Below are positions 34,627-43,123 of a DNA stretch of 64,000 bases, piece by piece. A program made the translations under genes and the position numbers. The stretch covers positions 73,803-137,802 of the forward strand of contig NZ_PNHL01000001.1 in the NCBI RefSeq assembly GCF_002871795.1, given 5' to 3'. Each line of letters opens with the position of its first letter. Position 1 is the first letter of the stretch. The stretch is from Brachybacterium sp. UMB0905. Lineage in GTDB: Bacteria > Actinomycetota > Actinomycetes > Actinomycetales > Dermabacteraceae. The notes under the pieces were generated by a model, which made no database searches, had not been told where the DNA came from, and worked only from the letters and a program-made list of their open reading frames with translations.

Positions 34627-35427
34627 ATGCGCATTGCGACCTGGAACATCAATTCCCTGCGAGCCCGTATGGACCGCGTCATCGGTTTCCTGGACCGGCA
34701 TGAGGTGGACGTGCTGGCGCTGCAGGAGATCAAGGCGAAGCCCCAGCAGCTGGATCTGGCCCCGTTCGAGGCGGCGGGCTATGAGGTGGCGGTGCACGGG
34801 CTCAATCAGTGGAACGGCGTGGGGCTGATCTCCCGGGTGGGGCTTACGGATGTGCGACGCGAGCTGCCGGGGGCGCCGACGTGGCCGGAGGATGACAGCG
34901 GTGTCATCGAGGCGCGGGCGCTGTCCGGGGTTGTGGGTGATGGCCTGCGGGTCTGGTCGCTGTATGTGCCCAATGGCAGGGAGCTGGAGCATCCGCACTA
35001 CCCGTACAAGCTGCGCTGGCTGGAGGCGCTACGCGCGGAGGGGGCGCGGGAGCTCGCGGAGGATCCGTCGGCCCGGGTGGCGCTGGTGGGGGACTTCAAT
35101 GTGGCGCCGCAGGATGAGGACGTGTGGTCGATGGAGTTCTTCGAGGGCAAGACCCACGTGTCCGAGCCGGAGCGGGCGGCGTTCCGGGCCGTCGTGGAGG
35201 CGGGGTACGCCGATGTGGTGCGGCCTGAGCATCCGGGGCCCGGGGTGTACACGTACTGGGATTACCAGGCGCTGCGCTTCCCGAAGAGGGAGGGGATGCG
35301 GATCGATTTCGTGCTGGGCTCGCCCACGGTGCAGCAAGCGGTGCGCGGCACGTTCATCGACCGGGAGGAGCGCAAGGGCAAGGGCGCATCCGATCATGCG
35401 CCCGTGGTGGTGGACCTGGAGCTGTAA
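34627..35427 (+). CDS. xth: Exodeoxyribonuclease III (AP endonuclease)
   Basis: A 266-residue endonuclease/exonuclease/phosphatase-fold enzyme. MRIATWNINSLRARMD and LALQEIKAK give the metal-site Asn and Glu, GDFNVAP an active-site Asp and Asn, and IDFVLGS and SDHAPVVVDLEL the remaining catalytic residues. It cuts DNA at abasic sites. I chose 34627 because TAGGAT lies seven bases before it (34614-34619). Its stop codon lies in an 18-bp repeat. Confidence 0.95.
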   Translation: MRIATWNINSLRARMDRVIGFLDRHEVDVLALQEIKAKPQQLDLAPFEAAGYEVAVHGLNQWNGVGLISRVGLTDVRRELPGAPTWPEDDSGVIEARALSGVVGDGLRVWSLYVPNGRELEHPHYPYKLRWLEALRAEGARELAEDPSARVALVGDFNVAPQDEDVWSMEFFEGKTHVSEPERAAFRAVVEAGYADVVRPEHPGPGVYTYWDYQALRFPKREGMRIDFVLGSPTVQQAVRGTFIDREERKGKGASDHAPVVVDLEL

Positions 35428-35488
35428 GGCGCGCTGAAGCTGTAGCGCGCTCTGGAGCTGTAGCGCGCTCTGAAGCTGTAGGGCACGG
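35420..35488. repeat. 18-bp tandem repeat across the xth stop codon
   Basis: Units begin at 35420, 35438, 35456 and 35474 with AGCTGTAGCGCGCTCTGR; the first contains the xth stop. Only the first and last copies have diverged. Confidence 0.9.
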
Positions 35489-35552
35489 GGCGGCAGAGCT
35501 GTCGGGGTGCCGCACGCCCCCTGGTCATCACCGCCGCACGAGGTGCGCACAC

Positions 35553-35720
35553 GAAAGAGCGGCGTCGCGATGAATCGCGGCGCCGCTCCCCGACGAGACC
35601 TGGTCATCGGGATCAGGCGTACACGTGATCTGGCTGCGGTGCCGCTTTCGGCGGCTCACAGCCGGTCCGTTGCGGGGACCAGTCGTACGTGGGTTCCGAT
35701 GGGGTACTTCGTCGTTGTGC
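35553..35720 (-). ncRNA. Possible small minus-strand transcript
   Basis: TAGTGT (revcomp of 35726-35731) could be a -10 element, and about 165 bases later the near-palindrome GAGCGGCG/CGCCGCTC is followed by TTTCG on the minus strand, like a terminator. A 23-codon frame at 35656-35727 overlaps the promoter, so translation from its GTG conflicts with that start site. Only promoter and terminator shapes support this call. Confidence 0.2.
35557..35588. terminator. Near-perfect hairpin, 15-bp arms
   Basis: GAGCGGCGTCGCGAT faces its complement with one mismatch across two bases. T-rich sequence (TTTCG) follows on the minus strand. Confidence 0.55.
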
Positions 35721-35766
35721 AGATCACACTACGCCTTCCTGGAGGGGGTGGCAAGGACTTGGGTCC

Positions 35767-35852
35767 CGCGACCTTTCCTCCACAACGGGGGTTCATCCAC
35801 AATCGGCACCCCCTCCCTGGTGCGCCCGCCGTGATCTCGTCACGCTGGCGCC
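35767..35852 (+). promoter_or_regulatory. Promoter of the tad operon, shared box 2
   Basis: TCCTCCACA (35776-35784) and TCATCCACA (35793-35801) are 17 bp apart; CACGCT (35841-35846) is six bases before the ATG at 35853. All distances equal those at the DUF559 gene. The repeats resemble DnaA boxes (TTATCCACA) but differ at the second and third bases. Confidence 0.75.
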
Positions 35853-37064
35853 ATGACCAGCACCATCACGACGCATCAGGCGAAGACGAGCCGCCGCGGC
35901 GCCGGCCCTGCACGTGACAGCGAAACCGCCCCGGTCGGCACCGCGGGACCGGACAGCACGGCACGATCGGGCAGCGCACCGCGCCTGGGGCTGCTGCGCG
36001 CAACCTCGCGCACCGGCTCCGCTCCCACGCGGCCCCCGTCGGTATTCCCCACCGGGCGAGACCGCACCGCGCACAGTGCGGCACGGGTGGCATGCATCGG
36101 GGCCGACGGGCCGCTTGCCGCGCAGATCCGTGACCACGTCTCCGCGGCGGGAGCGCAGCTCGCGCCAGAATCCGATCTCTCGGGGTGTGCACTCCTGGTC
36201 GTCGCGGCGAGCGCGCTGCCGCTGACTGCTCCCCTGCCGCCACGCACCCCGGTGCTCATCGTCACCGCGCAGGAAGAGGTCGCGTCCTCAACGTGGAGCG
36301 CAGCGCTCGCCCTCGGGGCACTCGCGGTGCTGCGTCTGCCCGCGGAGTCCGAACAGCTGCTGTCCCTGCTGGCGGACCTCACGCGGCCGCGCAGCCGGGC
36401 GCTCATGCTCGGTGTCGTCGCCGGCTGTGGTGGTGCGGGCGCCTCATCGTTCGCGGCGCGGCTCGCGGGGGCGGCACGCCGGCACGGCACCGTCACGCTG
36501 GTGGACGCTGATCCGCGCGGCGGGGGCCTGGATCTGTTGGTGGAGGCGCCCGACGGGGAGGGTGCCACGTGGGCGGAGATCGAGACGCTGGGCCCGGAGG
36601 ACGGGGCGGCGCTGCGGGAGAACCTGCCGGTCATTGACGAGGTGCGGCTGCTCGGGGCGGGCGATGGCCCCGGCGCGCAGGACGTGATGCTACCGCGGGC
36701 GCTGTCAGCTCTGGCAGCGCTCGATGGCACCGTGGTGGTGGATCTCGCGCCGGAGCTCGTGCCCAGCGCGCACGAGCATCTGGATGCGCTGCTGCTGGTG
36801 AGCCGAGCCGATGACCATGCGGTGCGGGCGGCCGCCCGGCGGCTGCGCGACTGGGCTCTGCCGGTGGGGCTCGCGCACCTGGTGGTGCGGCGGCGCGGCC
36901 CGCTGGATGCCCGCGATGTCGCCGAGGATCTCGCGCTGCCGCTTGCGGCGAGCTTTCGGGATTTCTCCCCGGCGGTGGTGCCGCTGCTGGATGTACGTCG
37001 CCGCGGCGCGGATCGGGCGGCTCGGGAGCTGCTGGATGCCCTGGCTGAGGAGATCCCGGCATGA
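35853..37064 (+). CDS. tadZ: CpaE/TadZ-like protein of the Tad locus (Ssd family)
   Basis: A 403-residue member of the actinobacterial CpaE-like family next to tadA. Residues 1-75 are disordered, about 80-175 form a receiver-like domain, and about 185-400 a MinD/ParA-like ATPase fold. The deviant Walker A reads GCGGAGASSFAARL and has no lysine where GKT/S is expected; VTLVDADPRGGGLDLL follows. It probably positions the pilus machine or septum rather than hydrolysing ATP. Its stop overlaps the tadA start (ATGA). The start is set by the shared promoter geometry. Confidence 0.85.
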   Translation: MTSTITTHQAKTSRRGAGPARDSETAPVGTAGPDSTARSGSAPRLGLLRATSRTGSAPTRPPSVFPTGRDRTAHSAARVACIGADGPLAAQIRDHVSAAGAQLAPESDLSGCALLVVAASALPLTAPLPPRTPVLIVTAQEEVASSTWSAALALGALAVLRLPAESEQLLSLLADLTRPRSRALMLGVVAGCGGAGASSFAARLAGAARRHGTVTLVDADPRGGGLDLLVEAPDGEGATWAEIETLGPEDGAALRENLPVIDEVRLLGAGDGPGAQDVMLPRALSALAALDGTVVVDLAPELVPSAHEHLDALLLVSRADDHAVRAAARRLRDWALPVGLAHLVVRRRGPLDARDVAEDLALPLAASFRDFSPAVVPLLDVRRRGADRAARELLDALAEEIPA

Positions 37065-38266
37065 GCCCGGCAGCGGGCGAGGAGGACCTCACCGATCTGG
37101 TGGAGGTCGTGCGGGAGGATCTGGTGCGCCACCCGGGGGTGGTGGATGTGCCGCGCGTGGTGCGGGTGCTGCGCGAGCAGGGACGGGTGCTCGGGGCCGC
37201 GGCGGTGCTTGAGCTGACCGCGCGGCTGCGCGATCACGTCGACGGGCTCGGCCCCTTGCAGGGGCTGCTCGGCCCGGAGGTCACCGATCTGCTGGTCAAC
37301 GATGACGGCACGGTATGGGTCGACGATTCCAGCGGGCTGCACCGCACCGAGCTACGCCTGGATGCGGAGGCGGCGCGGGACCTGGCGGTGCGGCTCGCGA
37401 CCGCTGGGGGTCGGCGCCTGGATGATGCGGTGCCGTGGGCCGATGCGCACCTGCCCTCCGGGATCCGTTTCCACGCGGTGCTGCCGCCACTGTCCCCGGG
37501 CGGGGCGATCCTCTCCCTGCGGGTGCCGGGGCGGCAGCGCCTGGACCTGGGGGATCTGGTGCGCCTGGGGGCGATCAGCCCGACGCTGCGCGCGGTGCTC
37601 GAGCAGGTGGTCGCCGCACGGATCCCGTTCCTGGTCACCGGCGGCACAGGGACGGGGAAGTCCACGCTGCTGGCGGCGATGCTGCGGGAGGTGACGCCCG
37701 CTGAGCGGATCGTCGTGGTCGAGGATGTGCTCGAGCTGCAGGTGGAACATCCGCATGTGGTGCATCTGCAGTCACGGCACGCCAACAGCGAGGGCGTCGG
37801 CGCGGTGGAACTCGCCACGCTCGTGCGGCAGAGCCTGCGGATGCGCCCGGACCGGATCGTGCTGGGCGAATGCCGTGGCGGGGAGATCCGGGAGCTGCTG
37901 CAGGCGCTGAACACCGGACATGAGGGCGGCTGCGGCACCGTGCATGCGAACACCGCCGCAGATGTTCCGGCACGCCTGGAAGCACTGGGAGCGCTCGGCG
38001 GACTGGACCGGCAGGCGCTGGCCGCGCAGGTGGCCAGCGCCCTCAAGGTCGTGATCCACCTGGGGCGCGAGGCCGGGGTCCGCGCGGTGCAGGAGATCGC
38101 CCTGCTGGTCCGCGTGGCCGATGGGACGCTGCACGCGCGCACCGCTCTCGAGGTGCGCGGGGGCGCTCTGCTGGAAGGACCCGCCGCGGGGGATCTCTCG
38201 CGGTGGCTGCATGCCCCAACCCCCGTCACGGGGCCCTCGGCGGGGCATCGGAGGGCCGTGGCATGA
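37061..38266 (+). CDS. tadA: Tad/Flp pilus assembly ATPase (CpaF family)
   Basis: A 401-residue secretion ATPase. Walker A is TGGTGTGKST (about residues 192-201), the Asp box VVVEDVLELQVEHPHVV, Walker B region DRIVLGECRGGEI, and the His box GHEGGCGTVHAN. It drives assembly of Flp pilin through the TadB/TadC platform. It overlaps both neighbours by four bases, so the operon is tightly coupled. Confidence 0.95.
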   Translation: MSPAAGEEDLTDLVEVVREDLVRHPGVVDVPRVVRVLREQGRVLGAAAVLELTARLRDHVDGLGPLQGLLGPEVTDLLVNDDGTVWVDDSSGLHRTELRLDAEAARDLAVRLATAGGRRLDDAVPWADAHLPSGIRFHAVLPPLSPGGAILSLRVPGRQRLDLGDLVRLGAISPTLRAVLEQVVAARIPFLVTGGTGTGKSTLLAAMLREVTPAERIVVVEDVLELQVEHPHVVHLQSRHANSEGVGAVELATLVRQSLRMRPDRIVLGECRGGEIRELLQALNTGHEGGCGTVHANTAADVPARLEALGALGGLDRQALAAQVASALKVVIHLGREAGVRAVQEIALLVRVADGTLHARTALEVRGGALLEGPAAGDLSRWLHAPTPVTGPSAGHRRAVA

Positions 38267-39348
38267 CAGTTCTGCTGATCGCGGCGCTGCTGATGCTGCT
38301 GTGGGTGCTCGCCCCACCGAGCCGCCACGCCCCGGGGCCGCAGGTCTCGGGGGCGGGGCGGCGGCATCGGGCAGGTCCGCTCGAGGTGGCGCGGGCGGTG
38401 GAGCAGCTGGCCACGGTCCTCGCCTCCGGCTCCACGATCCGGCAGGCCTGGGCGGCAGTGGGCCGCTCCGCGCCCCCGGGGGACCTCGCGGATCTGGCTC
38501 GGGCCGGGGCTGCCGGGGCGGATCCGCGACGGCCCGGGGCTGGGCGGTTGCACGCCACGGCGATGGTGCGCTCGCTCGGGACGGCGCTCGCGGTGTGTGA
38601 GCGCACCGGGGCACCCACCGCGGTGATGCTCGAGCATCTCGCCGAGGCACTGCGGGATCTGCATGACGCGGCCCTGGCGCGGCGCAGCGCGTTCGCCGGT
38701 CCGCGGTCCACGGCCCGGATCCTGCTGGTGCTGCCGCTTGGCGGGCTTGCGCTCGGGGCGCTGCTGGGCGGGGATCCTCTGCACCTGCTGCTCAGCACGC
38801 CCGGTGGGCACCTGCTGGGCGCCGTAGGCCTGGCTCTGACTGTCGCCGGCTGGTGGTGGATGCATCGGATGCTTCGCGCGGCGGACCCGCCCGCGCCCGT
38901 GGGGCTCGACGGATCGGTGCTGCTGGAGCTCGTGGCGGGCGCGCTCGAGGCCGGGCTGCCGCTTGCGAGCGCCGCGCAAGCGGTGGCCCAGGCGCTGCCG
39001 ACCAGCGCAGACCGTGAGGCGCTGGAGCGTTTCGCCTCCGGACTCCATTCCGGACTGGGTGCCGAACGTGCCGCGCGTGCGCTCCCGACGCAGCTGGCCG
39101 CCCTAGGACGCAGCGCCGTGCTCGCCGAGGGCACCGGCGCGGACCTCTCGAGGGTGCTGCGCTCGGCCGCCCGGGATGGTCGGCGGGGCCGGGCCCGGGA
39201 CGCGGAGGTGCGCGCCGCGCAGCTGGCGGTGCGGCTGGTGCTGCCGACAGGGCTGACGCTCCTGCCGGCGTTCGTGGCGCTCGGGATCATCCCGACCGTG
39301 ATCTCCCTGCTCGGCGGCACGCTCTCCCCCGGCGCCGCCGTCCCCTGA
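38263..39348 (+). CDS. tadB: Fused TadB-TadC platform protein
   Basis: A 361-residue membrane protein with two T2SSF-like modules. The first (about residues 40-215) has VARAVEQLATVLASGSTIRQAW, AEALRDLHDAALARR and two helices (TadB-like). The second (about residues 230-355) has LLELVAGALEAGLPLASA, LAEGTGADLSRVLRSAARDGRRGRARDAEVRAAQL and two helices (TadC-like). Most Tad loci encode them separately, so one chain seems to form the whole inner-membrane platform. No stop or frameshift separates the halves. It starts with ATG overlapping the tadA stop. Confidence 0.8.
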   Translation: MTVLLIAALLMLLWVLAPPSRHAPGPQVSGAGRRHRAGPLEVARAVEQLATVLASGSTIRQAWAAVGRSAPPGDLADLARAGAAGADPRRPGAGRLHATAMVRSLGTALAVCERTGAPTAVMLEHLAEALRDLHDAALARRSAFAGPRSTARILLVLPLGGLALGALLGGDPLHLLLSTPGGHLLGAVGLALTVAGWWWMHRMLRAADPPAPVGLDGSVLLELVAGALEAGLPLASAAQAVAQALPTSADREALERFASGLHSGLGAERAARALPTQLAALGRSAVLAEGTGADLSRVLRSAARDGRRGRARDAEVRAAQLAVRLVLPTGLTLLPAFVALGIIPTVISLLGGTLSPGAAVP

Positions 39349-39513
39349 CTCCCGGAGCTCGCTCCGGATGCGCCGCCGACGCAGGCGGCGTGCGGCAGCT
39401 GCGGCTGCCACCCCGGGCGGACACCCGTCCTCCCGGTACCCCTGCAGCGCTTCCGTGTGGGTGCTGCGCCACCGGACGGCACCTGCCGTCCTTACCCCGA
39501 AGGAGAGATGACC

Positions 39514-39714
39514 ATGACCCTCACGATGATCCGGATGCGCCGGGCTGTGCACCGCGTGCTGCACGACCAGACCGGCGCCTCCACCGCTGAGTACGCCATC
39601 ACGGTGCTCGCAGCCTGCGGTTTCGCCGCCGTGCTGGTGGCACTGCTGGCCTCCGGTGAGGTGCGCGAGCTGCTGATGGGCATCATCACCTCTGCCCTGT
39701 CCAAGGGGCAGTGA
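39514..39714 (+). CDS. Flp pilin-like protein (DUF4244)
   Basis: A 66-residue prepilin. A basic leader (RMRRAVHRVLHDQTGA) precedes STAEYAITVLAACGFAAVLVALLAS, with the Glu at position +5 after the likely cleavage site, as in type IV pilins. DUF4244 proteins are the actinobacterial Flp-type pilins. The ATG at 39514 is eight bases after AAGGAG; 39508 is too close to it. It is the main candidate for the pilus subunit. No prepilin peptidase gene is in the window. Confidence 0.85.
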   Translation: MTLTMIRMRRAVHRVLHDQTGASTAEYAITVLAACGFAAVLVALLASGEVRELLMGIITSALSKGQ

Positions 39715-40124
39715 TGCCGCGGTGCGCCCGGTCATCCCTCCTGCGGGATGACCGGGGCTCCGCCACCGCGGAAACGGCGATCGTGCTGCCCGTGGTGGTG
39801 ACGATGGTGGTGGTGCTGATCCTGGCCGGGGCGGGCCTTGCTACCCAGGTGCGCCTGGAATCCGCGGCCCGCGGCGCCGCGAGGGAGCTCGCGCGTGGGG
39901 AGGATGAGGCTGCGGCGGTCGCGGTCGCGCAGCGGATCGGCGGGCAGGGCACCGCGGTGAGCATCACGCGCGCTGACACCTGGGTGCACGTGGAGGTCAC
40001 CCGCACCCTGCAGGCCGGGCCAGGACCTCTCTCGGGGGCCAGCTGGCAGCTCGACGCCGATGCGGAGGCCCGCCTCGAGCCGACCCTGCTGGGTGCGGAC
40101 ACACAGGCCGGAGGTGGCCCATGA
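39711..40124 (+). CDS. TadE-family minor pilin
   Basis: A 137-residue pseudopilin. DDRGSATAETAIVLPVVVTMVVVLILAGAGL has the TadE pattern of a short leader, Glu at +5 and a hydrophobic helix. The remainder is an extracellular beta-rich domain. GTG 39711 overlaps the pilin stop; ATG 39714 is an equal alternative. It is probably a minor subunit or tip protein of the Flp pilus. Confidence 0.85.
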   Translation: MMPRCARSSLLRDDRGSATAETAIVLPVVVTMVVVLILAGAGLATQVRLESAARGAARELARGEDEAAAVAVAQRIGGQGTAVSITRADTWVHVEVTRTLQAGPGPLSGASWQLDADAEARLEPTLLGADTQAGGGP

Positions 40125-40459
40125 GCACCGGAGCCGCATCGGTCCTCGCCTGGACGGGGACCGCGAGCGTGATGGTGGGGGCGATGGCGCTGCTGGGCGG
40201 CGGACTGCTCGCCCAGGAGCAAGCGGGCACCGCCGCAGACCTCGCGGCCCTCGCCGGAGCAGATGCGCTCGCCGCCGCGAACGCACATCCCTGCGCGGTC
40301 GCCGCGGAGGTCGCACAGCGCAACGATGCACGCCTCACGTCCTGCGAGCGCCGCGGCTGGGATGTGCTCGTCACGGTGGAGGTCCGGGCAGGTTCCCTGC
40401 CGCTGCCCCCGGCGAGCGCCCGCGCCCGCGCCGGACCCGGACCGGAGGAGCTGCCGTGA
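40121..40459 (+). CDS. Rv3654c-like TadE-type protein
   Basis: A 112-residue protein with a single helix (SVMVGAMALLGGGLLAQEQAGTAADLAALAGADAL). The sequence QAGTAADLAALAGA is characteristic of the pseudopilin-like proteins that sit between TadE and the DECH helicase in Actinobacteria. Two cysteines (HPC, TSC) could form a disulfide. It overlaps the preceding stop (ATGA) and is the last gene of the operon, converging on the helicase gene. Confidence 0.8.
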   Translation: MSTGAASVLAWTGTASVMVGAMALLGGGLLAQEQAGTAADLAALAGADALAAANAHPCAVAAEVAQRNDARLTSCERRGWDVLVTVEVRAGSLPLPPASARARAGPGPEELP

Positions 40460-40572
40460 GATCGCGGCGAGGCCCTGCTTGTGATGCACCGCAAGGAGCC
40501 TGCGTACGGTTGTGCGCCGCCGCGGCGGCGGGGACGAGCGCGAGAAGCTGCTGCCAGCGAGCCCCGCACCCC

Positions 40573-43029
40573 TCACTCCTGACGCAGCAGCCCGAGCAGT
40601 GTCGCAGCGCCCGGCTTGGACAGCGGCTCATTGCCGTTGCCGCATTTCGGGGAGACCACGCAGGCGGGGCAGCCGGCGGCGCAGGGGCAGGCGGCGATCA
40701 TGTCGGCCGTAGCGCGCACCCACGCGGCGGCGTCGTCGGCCCCGCGTTCAGCGAAGCCCGCGCCGCCGGGTGCCCCGTCGTACACGAAGATCGTCGGTGC
40801 CTCGGTGTCCTCGTGATGCGCGGCGGAGAGTCCGCCGATGTCCCAGCGGTCGCATGTGGCCAGCAGCGGCAGCATCGAGATCGCGGCATGCTCGGCGGCG
40901 TGCAGCGCCCCGGGCAGCTCCTCCGCATCGATCCCCGCTCCCTCGGTGAGCTCGCGCGGCAGCGTCCACCACACGGCCTTGGTGGTGAGAGTGCGCGGCG
41001 GCAGGTCCAGGGGATGCTGGGCCAGGACCGCCTGCGTGTACACGTCGCGCACCTGGTAGCCGGTGACCTGGTCGGTGACCTCCACGGTCCCAAAGCACAG
41101 GCGCACCCCGTCCTTCCAGGGCGCCTCCCGCTCCACCTGGCGGATCCGCAGGGTCGAGGCGGACTGCGGATGCGTGGAGTGCAGGGGGTCCTCGCGGTGC
41201 ACGAAGGCGACGGCCTGGTCCACATCCAGGTGGTCCACCACGAAGCTGCGGCCCTGATGGATATACACCGCGCCGTCGTGAACCTGCGTGTGGGCGCTCG
41301 CCGCATCGACAGTGCCCAGCAGGCTGCCGGTGGCCTGCTCGACGATCCGCACCGGCTCGCCACCACTGCCGCGCAGATCGGTGAGGTCATGCGCGGATTC
41401 GCTGAGCGTCCAGTACCAGCCGCTCGCGCGAGCCCGCAGCACCCCGCGCCGCGCGAGCGTCGTCAGCAGTTCCCGCGCGGTGGGCCCGAAGATCTCCTCC
41501 TCCCCATCGCGAATAGCGAGCTCCGAGGCGGCCGCGCACAGGTGCGGGGTCATGACGTACGGGTTCGCGGGATCGAACACGGCGGCCTCCACCTCGACGC
41601 CGAACAGCGACTCCGGGTGATGGACGACGTACGTGTCCAGTGGGTCCTCTCGTGCGACGAACAGTGCGAGCGCCCCGGCATCGGCTTCCTGGGAGCGCCC
41701 GGCGCGGCCGAACTGCTGCCACAGCGACGCCCGCGTACCAGGCCAGCCGGCCACGACCACCGCGTCCAGACCCGCGATGTCGATGCCGAGCTCGAGCGCA
41801 TTGGTGGAGGCGAGGGCCCGCAGCTCCCCCGAGCGCAGCGAATCTTCAAGGGCCCGGCGTTCCCGCGCCAGGTAGCCGCCGCGGTAGGCGGCGATCCGGC
41901 TGGCCCGCTCCACGAGGCCCGGCCCGTCGGTCTGCTGCGCCTTCTGCTCCAGCAGGCGCCGCGCTCCGGAGGCCACGAGCTCGGCGCCGCGGCGGGAGCG
42001 GGTGAACACGAGAGTCTGCACATCCCGCTGCACGAGGTCTGCGAGCAGGCCCGCCGCCTCGGTGGTCGCCGCGCGGCGCACGGGGTCCTCACGTCGGGCC
42101 GGGGCCTCCTCGTCCCCAGCCGGGGCATCCGCATCCACAGCTGGGGCGCCCCCGTCCCCATCGGGTTCTTCCCAGGCCGCGGGGTCCCCGCGACCGTCCA
42201 CGCGCGCCACAGTGCCCGGTTCCCACAGGCCGATGGTGAGCCCGGCCCGCGGGGATCCATCCTCGGTCACGGCGACGACGTCCCGGCCGATCAGCCTGCT
42301 CGCGGAGATCTCCGGGTTCGCGGTGGTCGCCGAGGCCAGCACGACCGTGGGCTCGGCCCGATAGTGCGCCGCCACCCTCCGCAGGCGCCGCAGCACCATC
42401 GCCACATGACTGCCGAACACGCCGCGATACGTGTGGCACTCATCGACCACGATGTACCGCAGGGCGCGCAGGAAATGCGCCCACTGCTCATGCCCGGGCA
42501 GGATCCCGAAATGCAGCATGTCCGGGTTGGTGAGCACGAAGGTGCCGTGGCGGCGGATCCAGCGCCGCTGCTCGGTGGGGGTATCGCCGTCGTACACGGC
42601 CGCGCGCACATCCCGCAGCCCCGCCTGATCGGCGAGGGCCTGAAGGTTCGTCAGCTGGTCGGCGGCCAGCGCCTTGGTGGGCGCGAGGTACAGGGCGGTG
42701 GCGCGCGGCGCCCGGATGTCCAGCTCCCGCGCCCCGATCGCGGTCAGGGCCGGCAGCTGGTAACCAAGCGACTTCCCGGAGGCGGTGGCGGTCGCGATGA
42801 CAACGTCCTGCCCATCGTGGGCGAGGCGGGCCGCCTGCTCCTGGTGGATCCACGGGGCGGTGATCCCCCGCCCGGCAAGCGCCTCCACCAGCCGCGGATC
42901 GGTCCACTCGGGGAAGCTGCCCTGCCGGCCCGCCCGCCGGGGCCGCTCCTCGATATGGGTGAGGCAGCCGCGACGCGTGAGCGGAGCCGAGAGCTCGGTC
43001 AGGAGGTCGCGTGCTACACCAGCGCGCAT
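40573..43029 (-). CDS. DECH-box helicase with C-terminal Cys cluster (MrfA/DUF1998 type)
   Basis: An 818-residue SF2 helicase. Walker A is ATATASGKS (about residue 80), motif II VVDECHTYRG, motif III ASATTANPE, and motif VI FGRAGRSQ. The C-terminal DUF1998 domain ends with CPCAAGCPACVVSPKCGNGNE, four or more Cys likely binding zinc. Bacillus MrfA of this group repairs mitomycin lesions. Actinobacteria keep it beside the tad locus, hence the family label helicase/secretion neighborhood. The start at 43029 has GGAGGG upstream; the longer frame to 43476 is rejected. Confidence 0.9.
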   Translation of the reverse strand: MRAGVARDLLTELSAPLTRRGCLTHIEERPRRAGRQGSFPEWTDPRLVEALAGRGITAPWIHQEQAARLAHDGQDVVIATATASGKSLGYQLPALTAIGARELDIRAPRATALYLAPTKALAADQLTNLQALADQAGLRDVRAAVYDGDTPTEQRRWIRRHGTFVLTNPDMLHFGILPGHEQWAHFLRALRYIVVDECHTYRGVFGSHVAMVLRRLRRVAAHYRAEPTVVLASATTANPEISASRLIGRDVVAVTEDGSPRAGLTIGLWEPGTVARVDGRGDPAAWEEPDGDGGAPAVDADAPAGDEEAPARREDPVRRAATTEAAGLLADLVQRDVQTLVFTRSRRGAELVASGARRLLEQKAQQTDGPGLVERASRIAAYRGGYLARERRALEDSLRSGELRALASTNALELGIDIAGLDAVVVAGWPGTRASLWQQFGRAGRSQEADAGALALFVAREDPLDTYVVHHPESLFGVEVEAAVFDPANPYVMTPHLCAAASELAIRDGEEEIFGPTARELLTTLARRGVLRARASGWYWTLSESAHDLTDLRGSGGEPVRIVEQATGSLLGTVDAASAHTQVHDGAVYIHQGRSFVVDHLDVDQAVAFVHREDPLHSTHPQSASTLRIRQVEREAPWKDGVRLCFGTVEVTDQVTGYQVRDVYTQAVLAQHPLDLPPRTLTTKAVWWTLPRELTEGAGIDAEELPGALHAAEHAAISMLPLLATCDRWDIGGLSAAHHEDTEAPTIFVYDGAPGGAGFAERGADDAAAWVRATADMIAACPCAAGCPACVVSPKCGNGNEPLSKPGAATLLGLLRQE

Positions 43030-43123
43030 GGCCCTCCATCCCGCGCAGACTCCCACAGAGCCTGCACATCTCCCCTGCCAGGCCACCCAATCGGGCCCGG
43101 TCGGCTGGGGCACAATCGTAGCC

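Larger units (their letters stand above)
35428..35852. other. Gene-free stretch before the tad operon
   Basis: 425 bases with no convincing protein gene. It holds the 18-bp repeat, a near-palindrome at 35557-35588, a possible minus-strand promoter and the tad promoter box, each listed separately. Confidence 0.6.

Noticed and set aside
35640..35720. tRNA-like sequence containing GTGGGTTCCGATG
   Set aside because: No acceptor or anticodon stem can be formed around it.
35656..35727. 23-codon minus-strand gene
   Set aside because: Its GTG start overlaps the only candidate -10 and there is no ribosome site.
35776..35801. DnaA boxes or a replication origin
   Set aside because: Only two imperfect sites (TCCTCCACA, TCATCCACA) occur, with no dnaA, dnaN, gyr genes or AT-rich unwinding region; the same pair precedes an unrelated gene.
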